From NCBI GenBank assembly GCA_947652115.1, contig OX393573.1, positions 3,825,522 to 3,889,521 of the forward strand: DNA of 64,000 nucleotides. Reading direction: 5' to 3'. Every line of letters begins with the position of its first letter. The first letter of the stretch is position 1. Positions 12,137-25,700 of the stretch are shown piece after piece. Source of the DNA: Blastomussa wellsi. Its lineage: Eukaryota; Cnidaria; Anthozoa; Scleractinia; Plerogyridae. Under the pieces are notes generated by a model that searched no databases, was not told where the DNA came from, and worked only from the letters and a program-made list of their open reading frames with translations. The translations under genes and the position numbers were made by a program.

Positions 12137-12160
12137 GACAGACAGACAGACAGACAGACA
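12137..12160 (+). repeat. (GACA)n microsatellite
   Basis: Six uninterrupted GACA units. Confidence 0.85.
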
Positions 12161-12285
12161 TGTTTTTATTTGGAGTCTTGTACAATAAATATTATCTCGA
12201 CTATGGATTCCAAATAATTAAAAATTACGAACAAGAAAAAATATATATGGCTAATAAGTTATTAATTAATTAAGTCCTAGAGTAT

Positions 12286-13059
12286 TTACGTTTTGCCGTC
12301 TTCCCCTTTCCTTTTTTCAAAGCATTCAAATATATGTTTTGCTATTAGTTTTTGTATTTTAGCGTTTCCGCTTGGGGGGTTTATTAGAAACATGAATATT
12401 TTGTTAGGTGACATTCTGCTTATTTTTATTCTATATTCTTTTTCCAAACAATCTAGTAACGAACATCGTTTTTCCTGGTAAGCAGGGCATATATTTAGAA
12501 AATGGTATTCGAAATCCATTTCTATTTTGACTACTTTACAGATTGGGCAAATTCTTTCTGCAGGTTTCTTGAACGGTCTCGAATAACGTCCTGTCTCTAT
12601 GGCTAATTTGTGGTTACTAAGTCGCAGTTTTGTTAGAGCTATTCTGTGTCGTGTATCGATAACCTGATATAGGTAATCTTCACATTTGTAATTGTCTATC
12701 GTTTTGAATAACCGGTTGGTTCTCATTTTGTTGCTTTGGTTAGCATCTTTTCTGGTGTTGTTATTTATTTCACTTAGCCATCTTTGTAGTTCGATATCGA
12801 TATCCGTAAGTCGTTGTCTGATCATGTTTACAATTCCTATGTCTGCATAGTGTGCTTTCACCCAGAGTTCTCCCAATCCTATCTGTTCCAATAAGCTTTT
12901 GATTTTTTTGCTCCAGAAAGCCTTATTTTCATTCCATTTAATGTCATTGTATGCTATTTGGGATAATTTGTTTTCATTTTTGGTTGGTCCCTGTTGTATC
13001 TTGGCCACAGTACAGTGGCAAGTGCAATCCGGACTGTTCGAGGGAACGTGACATGACAT
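12286..13059 (-). mobile_element. 5'-truncated non-LTR retrotransposon, C-terminal end of its polyprotein
   Basis: An open frame of 257 codons reads through the region that follows the reverse transcriptase in many LINEs. The diagnostic motif is a zinc-knuckle-like C-x2-C-x11-H-x4-C (CPICK...YHFLNICPAY). It sits before a Lys-rich end and after a segment with helical R/K-rich sequence (RHRIALTKLRLSNHKLAIET). No reverse transcriptase catalytic motif is upstream, so the copy is a truncated remnant typical of incomplete target-primed insertion. The apparent ATG at 13059 is not a true start. AT-rich sequence beyond the stop is consistent with the element's 3' tail. Confidence 0.75.
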
Positions 13060-13139
13060 TTATATTCGATCTCAAGACATCGTCTTTCCTTCTCTGAAAT
13101 CGTCTGCGGCCACGGCTCGTCCTCGGAGTAAAAACCTGT

Positions 13140-13260
13140 GAAACTCACGAGTTACGTAAAACAAAGAACGAACAAGCCAACAAAGAACTCAAAACAATAT
13201 AGATCAGAAAAACAATAGCTCAAAAACAAAGAAAGATGTCACAGGATTTTACACCGAGTA
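13140..13260 (+). repeat. Dispersed repeat shared with 53690-53830
   Basis: The words ACGTAAAACAAAGAACGAAC, AATAGCTCAAAAACAAAGAA and GTCACAGG followed by ACCGAG occur in the same order in both places. It lies next to the truncated LINE here. The family is not identified. Confidence 0.6.
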
Positions 13261-13706
13261 AACCCGAGGCCACGCCTAGCCTTGTGGTTTGTACATTTTT
13301 TCATGTTCATTTCCCAAAGGATTTTATAATCGTATTGAGATACTAGCTGGTTTTTTCCTCTTAATGTCAATTTTATGCCAACAAATCCAACCCAACAAAT
13401 CCAACCCAAACAAAAAGACGTTATGCACGAAAGGCAGGTGAATTGACGACAAGACAGGAAATTGAACGTTGTCACTGACAACCACTGATTGGCCAAGCTG
13501 TCAGTCAAGGGTGAAATTTTCGATTGTCATGCGTATTCGTGTATGCCAACTTTTTGGAATCGGATAATTTTTATGGACGGCGCTTTCTGTAAATATGATA
13601 TTTCCGCCCTTATGAGTAGAGTTTTACCCTTCATGGGTGAACTTGTCCCTTTCGATTTTCTCGAACTAGCGATTGCGAGGGCTAAACTTTCACAAGCGCC
13701 GCGAAG

Positions 13707-16700
13707 ATGACGGACAACAAAGAAAATGTAAATTGGAGCAGGTTTGGTTTGGATCCTGTTGGTCGAACAGAGCCTTCGCCTCCTCAGCCAGATCGTGACC
13801 AGAGTACAGAATTCAAAGCCGTTGGAAGTACAGCCTCTGGAAATCCAAACGTGAAAGATCTTTTTGACGAGGATCAGGTAAAATGGCGGGAAACGAGCGA
13901 GGGTTGACTTGCAGCGGTTGTCAATTTCATGCAATTTTCGCCTTCGAGAACGTTGAAAATTCTTTAAGCTTAATACATGCAAATAAAGCGTTTTAACATA
14001 TTTCAAAGTGAACAAAACGATATTCCCTAGAGATGTATGAAGTACAATCGAACAACGTAGAATTTTTTATTTTGATTTTCGATCGTTTGAGCGGATAATC
14101 TTTGCGTGGTATCATGTGGCAGCTGTTTTCGATTCACGACTGAATACTTCATGTATTTTGATTTCAATATGATTTTTATATGCTTACACGAATTACAATT
14201 TTTTTTCACCAAAATGTATCGGTGGCCTTCAGTTGAATTCTCGCTGATTTCAACGTTGATCGATTTTAAATATATGAAACGCGAATTTATACAGGAACAT
14301 ATATCGTTGTAAACAAAAGTGGTCAGCGAGAATTCTTTTCTAGTCTGCATGAATTGTTAATCAGAAATTCAAGCTTACTTGTACACGGATTTTTGATTCG
14401 ATAAACTTAATTCCATGAGCCTGTCTGTATGAATATTATCCACTTCGCTTGAAAATGCGGGTCTCGTTAAATCGCTTGCCTCAAGTTTGATTTTATTTTT
14501 ACTTCCATCTCGGGTGTTCGAGTGTGAAAAATGAAAATTAACTAAAAATAACTCAAGTATGACGGCGTCCGAATTATTCTGCACGCAGTTAAAAGCTTTT
14601 AAGGACCAGTGCTTTTTAATCGATTCAGCAAAACAGTTTTATAATTTGAAAGATTTGGAATACGAAAGAGTAGTGTGAATTTTATTTCGATGGAAACTTT
14701 TTTATGAACCGATATACGCTCTCTGGATTTCTCTGTTTTTTTGACTCGTGATCTTTAGGTAACGCTGCTTTTAATTAAGATAAAAGAATTCGTATTCGCT
14801 TTCAATTTTGTTTAAAGGTTTGAGGCCAGCATGCCGAAGAATACCCTTGCATGTTATGTAACTAGCTTTGCATGCATTGATCAAAGCTATTTCAGAGACA
14901 TCAACTAGCAAACAAAAATACATTGTATGCTTCAAGTAATTAAATCAGTGGTTTTAATTTCAAAGTAGATTTCAGCATCCCTGCGATACTGCGATGTGAA
15001 GTTTCCTATAATTCCTTAGTCTGAGGTGCAGGAATACGGTTCAGTGGCCATGCCATAAATGTTTCTCAGGCTCTGTAAAAAATATTTAATAAGTTTTAAA
15101 AATGTATTCTGATAAAATTTTAAATTCTGTCTGCTGATCCATACTAAAAACAAATAATGGAAGCCCTAAATAATTTTTAATGGGGCTGCAAGGTTAAGCT
15201 TGCATATTATTGTTAGCTTGTACTAAATTTGACTTAATGATATAAGCTAGCTAGCAAAATTTCTCCACTCCGGAGAGCACTTTTAAGAAGCTCATTTCAT
15301 CCTCTGGATTAGTGGGATGCTGGGTTGTAAAAGATTAAATCAACACTCTTTTTACCAATGTAACTAATGTAAACCAGTTAATTTTGGGGTGTGCAACAAA
15401 TGCAGACCTGCAATCTGGTTAGCCTAAATATCGCTGCAGTTGGGCTGAACTGCACGCGGGTTAGCCTGCTTACGGTTAGCTCTGAATTATGGTAATGGTA
15501 CATAACACAACATTTACTTCATTCTTCCAATCTACATTTGTCACACGCTGTTAATTTTGTGCTAGCCGGTTACATATGTGAAGCACTTTTACCCTTAAAT
15601 CAAAACAATATAATTTACAGTCAGTCCACACCACATGTGAAGAAATTTGCCAATTTAAAACAAACATTCAAATTGTTAACTTCCAACATAATTTTGTACC
15701 GAATGTTGAAGGTTTTGTGGGGCATCTATCTGAAAGTTTTGAGTTACAGGGTGATTGTACTCTTTAATTATTGGCAAAATGATAAAAAATACATCAAATA
15801 TTTCATATTTAACTAAAATTACTAGCAGTATTAGCAGTCTCAATTTGAATCTTGTGACACTTGTGCAAAACTGACATGTATAAAAATTTGAAAATTTTTA
15901 TTATAAATTCAAATTTCAAAAATGTTGGTCACATGTGACAGACTGACAGTAAAGAGAGATTCTTTAAAAAATCAGTAAAATCAGTTTACTCAAACCAGAT
16001 GTCATCATGAAATTTTTTGAAACCATATATTGTTGTGTTTAGGGAGATCAAGTGTCTCAAAAGCCATGGTGGAAGGCAAATTTCTTTGTCAGGGAGCCAG
16101 TTTTGTTTGGAACATGGGATGGTGAGTTGTCATCGATCATTGAACCACAGTTTTTAATAATCATTTCAGCCACAAATTATCTTTAGAGACTATGACTGTT
16201 GTTCATCACAAGATTCCTAATTTTAAAGACACCCCTACACTAGTCTCTGAAATTATGAACCCCTTTGTTCTGAAAATAAAAACTCTGAAACTGTGATAGC
16301 TGTGAGCCTTTGTAGTGTAAACTAATGAAACAACAGACTGAGGCAAGTACACACTTCTCAAAGTTTTACTGATCAACAATTAAACTTGGCAGAAAGATTG
16401 CACACACTCTATTTGCTATGCACGACAGTCCTGAATGAATATATTACAGGTAAAATTGTCCTCAAACAATGTAATTTTTTTAACCTAGGTTACATTATTT
16501 ATTATGTAATTTTTATTTAATCAGTATAAAAACGTCATCCACCCTTCCCCAACTAGTTTATTCCCTAACCATGAATTCTGCTACTGGGTTACTGGAAATT
16601 TAATGCTGGGGGGGAGGGGGTTACCCTGCAATGGACTAGCATTCCATCCAGGTGGGAGTAGAGATACTCGTAGCCGCTTCATGCTTAGGAAACCTGGAAA

Positions 16701-19700
16701 AGCCCCAGCCTTATGGGCCATCGGGCTTTTTTACTGTTTGATTACGGATTCTCAAACATTTACTTGTCTTTATTTACAGGTGTTTTTACATCATGTATGC
16801 TGAACATTTTTGGTGTTGTTATATTTCTTAGAACAGGATGGATGGTGGTACGTGCATTTTAAACATTTTACTCCCCTTCAATGCACCCTCACAATAATAA
16901 TGAACTGCTGTCAACAATTATTTCTTTAAGACACTAAACCTCTGCAGGCAGCCTCCCAGTAAATGCTAAACAAAGTCTGTTAGCTAAAAAACACCAAATA
17001 TGCTGTGATGTGATTTAAAATACCTTATTATTAGTGAGAGGCATGGTGGTAGTGCCCTGAAGTCCAAATCGGCCAGGCCGAGTTCGAGCCCTGTTGTTCT
17101 TGGCAGTGCTTGAAATTAGCGGTTGCCCAGTTGCCCGAGACAGCTAAAACTTCATTCAGGCAACCAGTTTTTAGGAAAAATAAAGGGCTGGTTGCCCGAG
17201 ATTGTCCAGCATTTGCCATAAGGACAAGTTGGATTTTTTTCTAATTTTGAGCACTGCTTGGGCAAGACACTTAACTCTCACAGCGCCTCTCTCTACCCAG
17301 ATGTTTAAATGGGTACCGGCAAAATAATGCTGGGGGCCGAGGTAACCCAGTGATGGACCAGCATCCCATCCAGGGGTCTGAGTAGAAAATTAATACTCCT
17401 AGCTAGTCGCTTCACGTTACAGAAACCGGGACTAGGCCCAGCCTAAAATGTTTCTCTGTCAATAATTTATTTATTTATTTTATTTTTATTTATCCTTTTT
17501 GGGCCCACGTGGACTCTTGAGGCCAGATAATTGTCACGTCAAAAATCTTAACTGTCTGTTTATTTATCCAGGGTAATGCCGGCATTGGGCTGTCCCTGTT
17601 GATTATTGTCTTAACGCTGTTGGTTGCCCTGGCACCCGCTTTATCTGCTATTGGTGTTTGTGAAAGGTGCCATGTGGAGAGTGGAGGTGTGTACTTCTTG
17701 TTAGCGCATGTTCTTGGCCAGCGAAGTGGAGGCACTGTAGGAATCCTTTATTCATTTGGAATGGTAAGTTAATAGGCAATTTCCAAGTTCTCTTTTGTCC
17801 CAGTCTCAGTGCGAAACCATTCGTATATTAAAACTCATCAACAATAGATGAGGTTGGGGGATGGTGCCTATACGGATGGTGGGACCGAGAACGTACGAGC
17901 CGAGAGCCATGGTAACCATGGCAACCCTGTGAGCGGCCACCACCATCCAGCACCGTCACACTGAATAGCAATTCAGTGGAAGTGATGATACCTACCTGAA
18001 AGGGGAGGGGAAGGGCGGGGGAGAACAGCACGAAGGCTTCGCAAACTCAAAGAGTGAATGCACAATGATTCTCAGAAACCTGAGCCCTGTAAATACCAAA
18101 ACCCCTGCGACTTACCAGGCCACCCCGCGACAACACGAGCCGCCATAAAGAAGACCGCTGCTTGCATTGTCTCGATTTTAACTTCGCCTAAATTACATTT
18201 AGCCACATTAAATGTGCCTTACCTGTATGTTCATGTAAAGCAAACTCATTTTTGCACTTAGACTCGTTTTGAAACAGAGGTGAAGGGGAACTCAGCCTAT
18301 TTAAAAGGCTTTAATTCTTGTCTCTTGATAATATTTGGCAGTGGTAAAAAGTTTAAAGGACACCACATTGCTCATTAGGTAGGTGCAGTGGCGTCAAGCC
18401 CTGACATCTTCTGGTGCCTCTCTTCTCCCAGGTGTATAAATGGGTACTGGTGAATTTAATGCTGGGGAATAACCCTGTAATAGACTAGCATCAATCCCAT
18501 ATGCCATCCCAGTTGGTTGTAAGCTCTGACCTGATACCTTTTACCTTACATTGTTCATTAATCCATGTGACTGTGAGGATGAAGGTTGAAGAATGCAAGC
18601 CCGTCCAAGTTACATATTAATAATATTATTTTTATTAGTATTTAATTCTGATCAGAAGTATTTTTCTTTAGCATTTGTCATCATCATTTGCAATTAATTT
18701 TTATTTAATATAATATGCAGAAATCAAGACTGAACCTAAAAAAATTGAAATCTCAGACACCACCAATTTTGTATCAAGGTATCTCTTCTCAGTCCACAAA
18801 CTGGGCTAAAAATAGACCTCTGCCAATTCTTACAGAAAAATGCATCAAATATGTCAAAATTTCCTCCCAAAATTGGACAAAGAAGGAGTGAAAACTCTCA
18901 TTTTAAGCATTTTCCTTCATGTCCGGGACATTTGGTGACCCGTACGGGGAAATGGGAGATCTATCTGGGAGAGTTGGCATGATTGTTTTTGTGTATTGTA
19001 AGTACAATGTAGTTGGTACTTCAGAATACGACTGCATGTAGTTTTAGTACTTTAAAAATACGTGTACCATCCCAGTGGCCTGTAGGACCGCGGAGCGGAG
19101 CCCCATACCTATGGAAATATGAGAACCAAGCATGCATATAAAGTACACAGGAGAACCATGCCTTTCATTTTTCGTGGTCAAAATGGCAAGCGGCACGACA
19201 TGCGGGCATGTGCAAAATATATACACGTACGACGAAAGACATCAACCCAATATCAATATAGCAGCCATAGTTCAAACAGAGCTTGACTTGACATAAGCTT
19301 ACATCTTTGCCATGTTATGGTTAATTGAGAGCTGTCAAAAGAAGGCATCCCCTGACCATATTGCAGGCTCAGGTTTGGAACCAACCCTCCAAGTTGGGAC
19401 CATTTTAGTCTCCATTGTGACTAAAATTTTGGAGCTGGCGACTAAATTGCAACAGAAGTTGCCAGCCTGGTGAATGAAATTTAGAAGGATTGAGCGCTTC
19501 AGCTAACTTTAGCAACATAGACGTATTTTCAAAGCATGACTGCCCAGTATTTAATTAGTTATTTTTGGCAGCCATGTACTCACTTTAAGTTATACTGGTC
19601 ATGTGTTACATGTATGTTTGGAAACTTGTAATTTCAATAACAGTGTGCATCAAATATAGTTTATTATTGTTGTTGTTATTGTCTTTTGTCATGTGCATTT

Positions 19701-22700
19701 TCTGAGTCTGTTTGTTTTCTTTGCCAACAGGCTGTAAGCATCTCGCTATTCTGTGCTGGATTTGGTGAGTCTATGGCAGAGACCACAGGCTGGGACAGCC
19801 CATGGGCGGTGCGCGTCATTGGTCTTGTGACGTCTCTCATCCTATTGGTTGTAGTTTTGGCTGGCGTCAAATGGGTGGTCAAGCTACAGCTGCTTCTACT
19901 TGCAATACTTATGCTGTCTGTTTTGGATTTCCTTGTTGGCACTTTTGCACATACAGACTATGGTCAGTGCTATAGGGCTGTGAAATATAATATATATATA
20001 TTAATTTTCTTGAAAGGATTGACACGTGGCCAAACAAGGACATCCTTTTGGTTCGACTATTGTGGTCGTATGTCACTGACATTATGTTCAACTTTATATC
20101 CTGTAACTACTACACAAATATTTCACCCTAGAGCGTACTGAGAACTTAATAATATTGCTGTTTCCCAAATCTGTTGTTTGGTGACATCAGTGCAATTACC
20201 GCAGTTGTGTTAATGATGTTCCTGTGGGTTTGCTTAAATCAATGTGTGATTTGAAATTGTGACAACACAAAGTGCATTTCATAGAAGTAGCATGTAAAAA
20301 GGTCTAGTTTGCACAGTTAAAAAAAATTCACAAGTCACCATTCTTGACAATAAAACTAGTCCACAGTTCATGTAGATTATACAACTTTATTAAACTGTAC
20401 TTGTATGTTTACGTAGCCTGTAGACAGGAGTCCTGGTTAATTACCTTGTAGTTTCTAGCAATCAGAGCAGAATTAAGAGCTTGTAATATCAGTTACCCAG
20501 TAGCTTTTCGTTTTGTAGTTTACCCACCCACCTAACATGCACTCTTTTTAGGGTATTTACGAGCCTGTGAAGTAAGCATTCCAGTGCAAGCGAAGAGCTG
20601 TTGTCGTATTCTGGCCGTGCAAAAATTGCGGTGAGAGCAAAAAGTGGGTGGGGGGGGGAAGTAGGGAATAGAAGAAGGATACTCTCCCCTTCCTCGTCCA
20701 CTTTATGCTCTTGTACCAAATTTCATGTGGCCAGAAGACGATAGTCTTCACTTAGACAGGAACAGCACATCGCTTTCTACGCAGGCTAGGTATTTACCAG
20801 TAATTTTATGATTTTATGTACGTGTAATGCACCTATCAATGTCAATCCCATGGGGGGGGGGGGTGCGGCATAGGTGGGGGATTTGAACTGAGCTGAGATC
20901 TTTTGTTCAAATGCCCGGCCCCAGGGAAATTGTAGATGGTCAAAAGAGGCTCTAGAAGTCAATAAAATGTTGCTAGAAAGGCCATTAAAATGGTCAAATC
21001 CCCTGTCTATGCCCGCCCTCCCCCCCCCCCCCGGGATTTACATTGATAGGTTCATAACATTGCACTGATTTCAGTCTATACCACTTGGCCATTCACGTTA
21101 ATTACAGTTATTACAAATGGTCTCATGGTGAGGAGTCGACTTTGGGACCACCACACAAAGATAATTCATGTTGGTGAAAGGCAGAGGATTGAATTAAACA
21201 CATAACTAATTTCATTGTGTTTGCATTTCCTTTTAGCTGCTGGTTTCACAGGATACAGAACAGAAAATATGGAAAACAATGCCCCACCCAAGTTTGCCGA
21301 TGGTCAGAACTTCTTCTCTGTATTTGGTGTGTTCTTTCCCAGTGCCACAGGAGTGCTAGCAGGAATTAACATGAGCGGTGACCTCAAAGATCCGTCAAGT
21401 AATATACCTGCAGGAACACTGGCTGCATTAGGGTTCAGGTACGATACATTCATCCTTGTTAAGGCTGGTTTTCATTGAACATAACTGTGTGCATATAAGC
21501 ACAGGCTTTCCGTGTTGCACATCATGTATGTGAGAGCGATTTTCAGTTGAGTGTCAAAAGTAATTAGCAAATTGCTTTGGTTTTGCATTTCTATGTTCAG
21601 TGATTGGCTTTAAAATCTCGTGCCACTTTTTCAACCAATCAGAAGTAAAACCAAAAACAATTGTGACTCATGCACGCTTGATTTCCTGCGCTTGGTGTTG
21701 GCTAAATGTAGTTTCTTCGAGTTTTGATTGGTTCACTGGATTGTCTCCATCCTAATTTGTGATTGGATAAAGTAATTGTACTAACAGTAAAACTGGGGCA
21801 TGCTCCGTTGTGTCCAAATAGACCATTTTACAGTTCTGTGCTTAGTTACCAAACCTTTGAGTGTAATTGAGGCTGAAGGTGACCTTTCTTAGATACAAAC
21901 CCTCTTGCTTTTGAGATGTAAATCATTTTGTTGTTATGCTAAATAGTTTCTGGTCTTTATCATGACAAGGTCACGCTGAGCCTCGCTTTCATACAGAGGC
22001 CTGGTTACATATCACAGAACTGTAAAATGGACTACTGGACTTGGCATCAGAAGCCAAGCTTTCTGTGTTGCAATGCAAATTTTAAAATACTTCTAATAAT
22101 TTCATGGAGTGTCAGTATCCTATAACAAGTAAAATATTTACCTTAAAAATATAATTTATAAATTTACATTTGTTTTTGGTGTCACCAGTGGGATGCTGTA
22201 CATCTTGTTTGCCGTGTTACTGGGAGCAGTTTGTACCCGTTATGCTCTGATCACAGATTACATGATAGCATCCAAGGTGTCTCTAGTTGGTGTTCTGTTC
22301 CTGTTTGGTCTGTATGTGTCTTCCTTGTCCTCATGTCTTGGAGCGCAGTATGGAGCTCCCAGAGTACTGCAATGTATTAGCAAGGAAAATGTTGTGCCTC
22401 TCATTAAACCACTTGGAAAGGGGGTAAGTGTAATTTGAACAGAGACTAGTTGTCCCCTTGACAAGTCCATTACATAGAAACTCATTTATATTTAATTTTT
22501 AAGGTATGAATATTTAATAATTCAATTATGGGCTTGATATTGCTATATGGCACGGTTGATGAGGCCACAGGTTTAATCAACCACGTGTACCTGTATCAAC
22601 TCAGAAATGTGTGAAGAATTCTAATTAAAACAAAAATAGTGCAAACATCCTTAATGTCTACCCACTTTGGTGATCTTTCACTTTTCAGCGTGGTCCAAAC

Positions 22701-25700
22701 CAAGAACCTTATGCAGCAGCAATTTTTGTGGCCATCATTGCTGTGTCATTCATTATGATTGGTAACTTGAATGCTCTAGCGCCGATTGTCACAATGCCTT
22801 TCCTCTTGACATACGCTGCAATCGACTATGCATACTTCAAGCTTGCCATGAGTTACGATATAAGGCAGCAGCAGAAATTAGCTGAGCGGAAGCCACAGGA
22901 TTTGAAAAAATCAGCAGAGTCACGACTTATTTTGTCTGAAAATAACGGGAATGGAAAGAAGTTGAGTTATGGCAGTGATGCTGTCGAGAAACATGATTTT
23001 GGTGATGTGAAATTTAGCCAAGATACCATGGAAAAAGATGATTCTCAGGAGAAAGAAAATGTAAATAAAGATCACATTTTGCCACTGGACATGAAACATA
23101 GTACAGAAGAGACAAAACTTAATGTTGAAGGAGAAGATGCAGCGCTAGATAGAGGCGATGTACAGGTGTTTGATGATACAACAAAACTGGTAGAAAAAGA
23201 GAGTAATATGGATAAGAACAGCGAAGGAACAAGGGGAAAAACTGAAGCCCACGAGAATAGAAAAGGTGAATGCAAAATGAAATTATGAACTACATCATGG
23301 AGTTCACTGTAAGTGCTTCACTCTCCTTTAGGTGATTTGATTTTGCTGCCTGAGTTGCTAGTTTTGTTCCTTTATGGGCTGTGAAAGGAGTGTGTGTGTG
23401 CGATTGAGTCACGTAGTAGCTTTGGTTTGATCGAGAGAGAAGCACAAACTTTTTAAACTAATAACTTAAGAAGTATAATAATGCAAAGCCACTATTCATA
23501 GAATAATTTGTTATAAACTAACTGAGATACTACTCACCCTCTCAATAATTGATAGAGAGTATGTAAACATGGTTGTGACGTTTTAGTTTCGTGGGTATTA
23601 ATAAACATTTTATAAAAGCAATAGAGGACTTTTTCCGTGTTAACATAGTCTCATCTTAACACTCGGGGGTTTGGGAGAATTCTCGAAAGTTATACAAACC
23701 ACTCTTTTAAATGAGGCTCAATTTATGTTGCTTAACTAGAAGACTGGTTGGTGCTACGTATGGTGTAGCATGATTTGAGGAACTTACTGATAACAATGTA
23801 TAACACTGCAGATATCAATTGTCTTAATTTCCTTTCAAATGCAGAACAAAGAAAGAAAGAGGAATATTACAATGAGGAGCATCAGATCAAGTGGGAGATA
23901 GAGAAACAGCCATCCTCGTATTATTCGGATTTGTGTAACCGTTGGGTGTCATTAGCAGGGGTGAGTGATTACGGTAGTGACAGCTTCCTCTCCAGAAATT
24001 CACAATCGGGGACAAATCGGGTCGTCCAAAAAGAGCTAGGTGGTTTAAAATTGCTATTAAATCGTATTTTTTGGATCTTAAAAATCAAGCTTAGAAGTCA
24101 TATATTTTCCAAATTTTCATTTATAGTCAATCTCAATCTTTGCCATCCTTTTCTGTGCGTGGGTGGTGATCAAGACCTTTCCAGATTTTAAGGTGTCTGT
24201 ACATTAAACAAATTCCAAGACAAATGTGGGAAAAGTGACTATCCCAGGTTTTTCCCCGATGAACGGTCTGTTTTAGAAACGGTGCATTTAAGAACACATA
24301 AACTGAAGTTAACACCTGTAAGTTTATAAAGAAAATGTTAAAAGTGCTGTTTTGACATCAAAGTAAAACTCTCAGTTAGTCATGACTTTGAAGTTAATAA
24401 TTGCAGTAAATTAGAGCGGTTTTCACTTGAGTGTCGAAAGTAATTAGCAAATTGCTTGGGTTTTGCATTTAAATACACTCGGTGATTGGTTTAAATATCT
24501 TGCGCCACTTCTTCAACCAATCAGAGGTAAATTTACCAAAACTATTCATGACTTGTGTGCGCAGGTTTTCCCGCGCTATGTGTGAGCTACGTGTAATTCC
24601 TTCATGTTTTGATTGGATCACTGGATTGTCTCTTTCCTTTGTGATTGCCCAAAGTAATTACATGTGCTTTGGTTTTGGTTTTTTTAGCTTCAGAATCAGC
24701 TATGGTAAATTTGTTCATTTCCCTCATTTTTTTTTTCTTTTTTTTTTTCATTTAATTTATTTGCCTTTATGTTACAAGTTTTTTAAAGATATACAGCAGG
24801 TTGTTAGGCGAGGAGACCTCAGGAAACCACTAGGCTTTTAGGAGAGGCCACCTCGACATCACAATATACGACAAGATAAGGGCTGCGGAGGAGTGCGGCA
24901 GATACTAACTCAGAGATTATTTTAATAAAAACTCTAGCACTTTTTTCTTAAACGTAGGAAAGCTTGACAAATTGATAATAGAGGCAGGAAGACAGTTCCA
25001 GATCCTAGGTCCTTGGCAAAGAATTGTAAATTTCTTGATGTTCGTGCGACAGGAATGCACACGATAATTGCCAGATGTTCTTGTGTCATTTTGATTGTAA
25101 TTTGTGTCTTTCACATTGCAGGCATTTGCTAGTGTGCTGATAATGTTCCTTATTAACTGGGGATATGCACTGGCTAACATTTCCGTGGCATTATTAGTAT
25201 ACATATATATCGGACAGGCCAACCCAGGACTGTCTAAAGGTATGTAAACTACCTGGTGTCATAACAGCACAAGAATATTATATCCATAAAGGAGTTAATA
25301 GGCTAACTTTAAGACTATCCATTGATTTTATATAAATCAAGTTCAACTTTTTGTTGCAGTTGCAGCTGAAATCGTTGGCCCCAACAGAAAACTTCTGTAC
25401 ATTAGTTGCAGGGAATGTCACATTCACCTCTTTGTTTCAACTTGGTAGCATCCGTTGTTTACGTTCTAGTGAACACTAGTATATGTCGGAGTCGGAAGCA
25501 ATGTGATTGGTTTATTCTTCCGCTTCTGCTTTGCTTCTTTGATAATCTAGTTTTCGCTAGGTCATAAGCGACTGAGCCATAAGCGGAACTGGAAGAAAAT
25601 GGAAATGTTCTGATTCTTCCGACTCTTATTCCGTCGTGCTCATGACTGCGCTTACAACTCTGATTTTCAAAAGGTCGTAAGCGTTCTTACGACTCTGTTT

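Larger units (their letters stand above)
10675..13706. other. Spacer between HACD and SLC12A8
   Basis: This holds the HACD 3'UTR (extent not determined; an AATAAA lies near 11949), a palindromic repeat (11288-11424), a poly-G tract, a second inverted repeat (11627-11743), a CAGA microsatellite, a LINE end on the minus strand and a dispersed repeat (13140-13260). The last 400 bp before the SLC12A8 ATG should hold its promoter. No clear TATA box is seen. Confidence 0.6.

Noticed and set aside
12286..13059. Host gene on the minus strand
   Set aside because: The zinc-knuckle-like motif and context mark the end of a truncated non-LTR retrotransposon. There is no promoter or exon partner.
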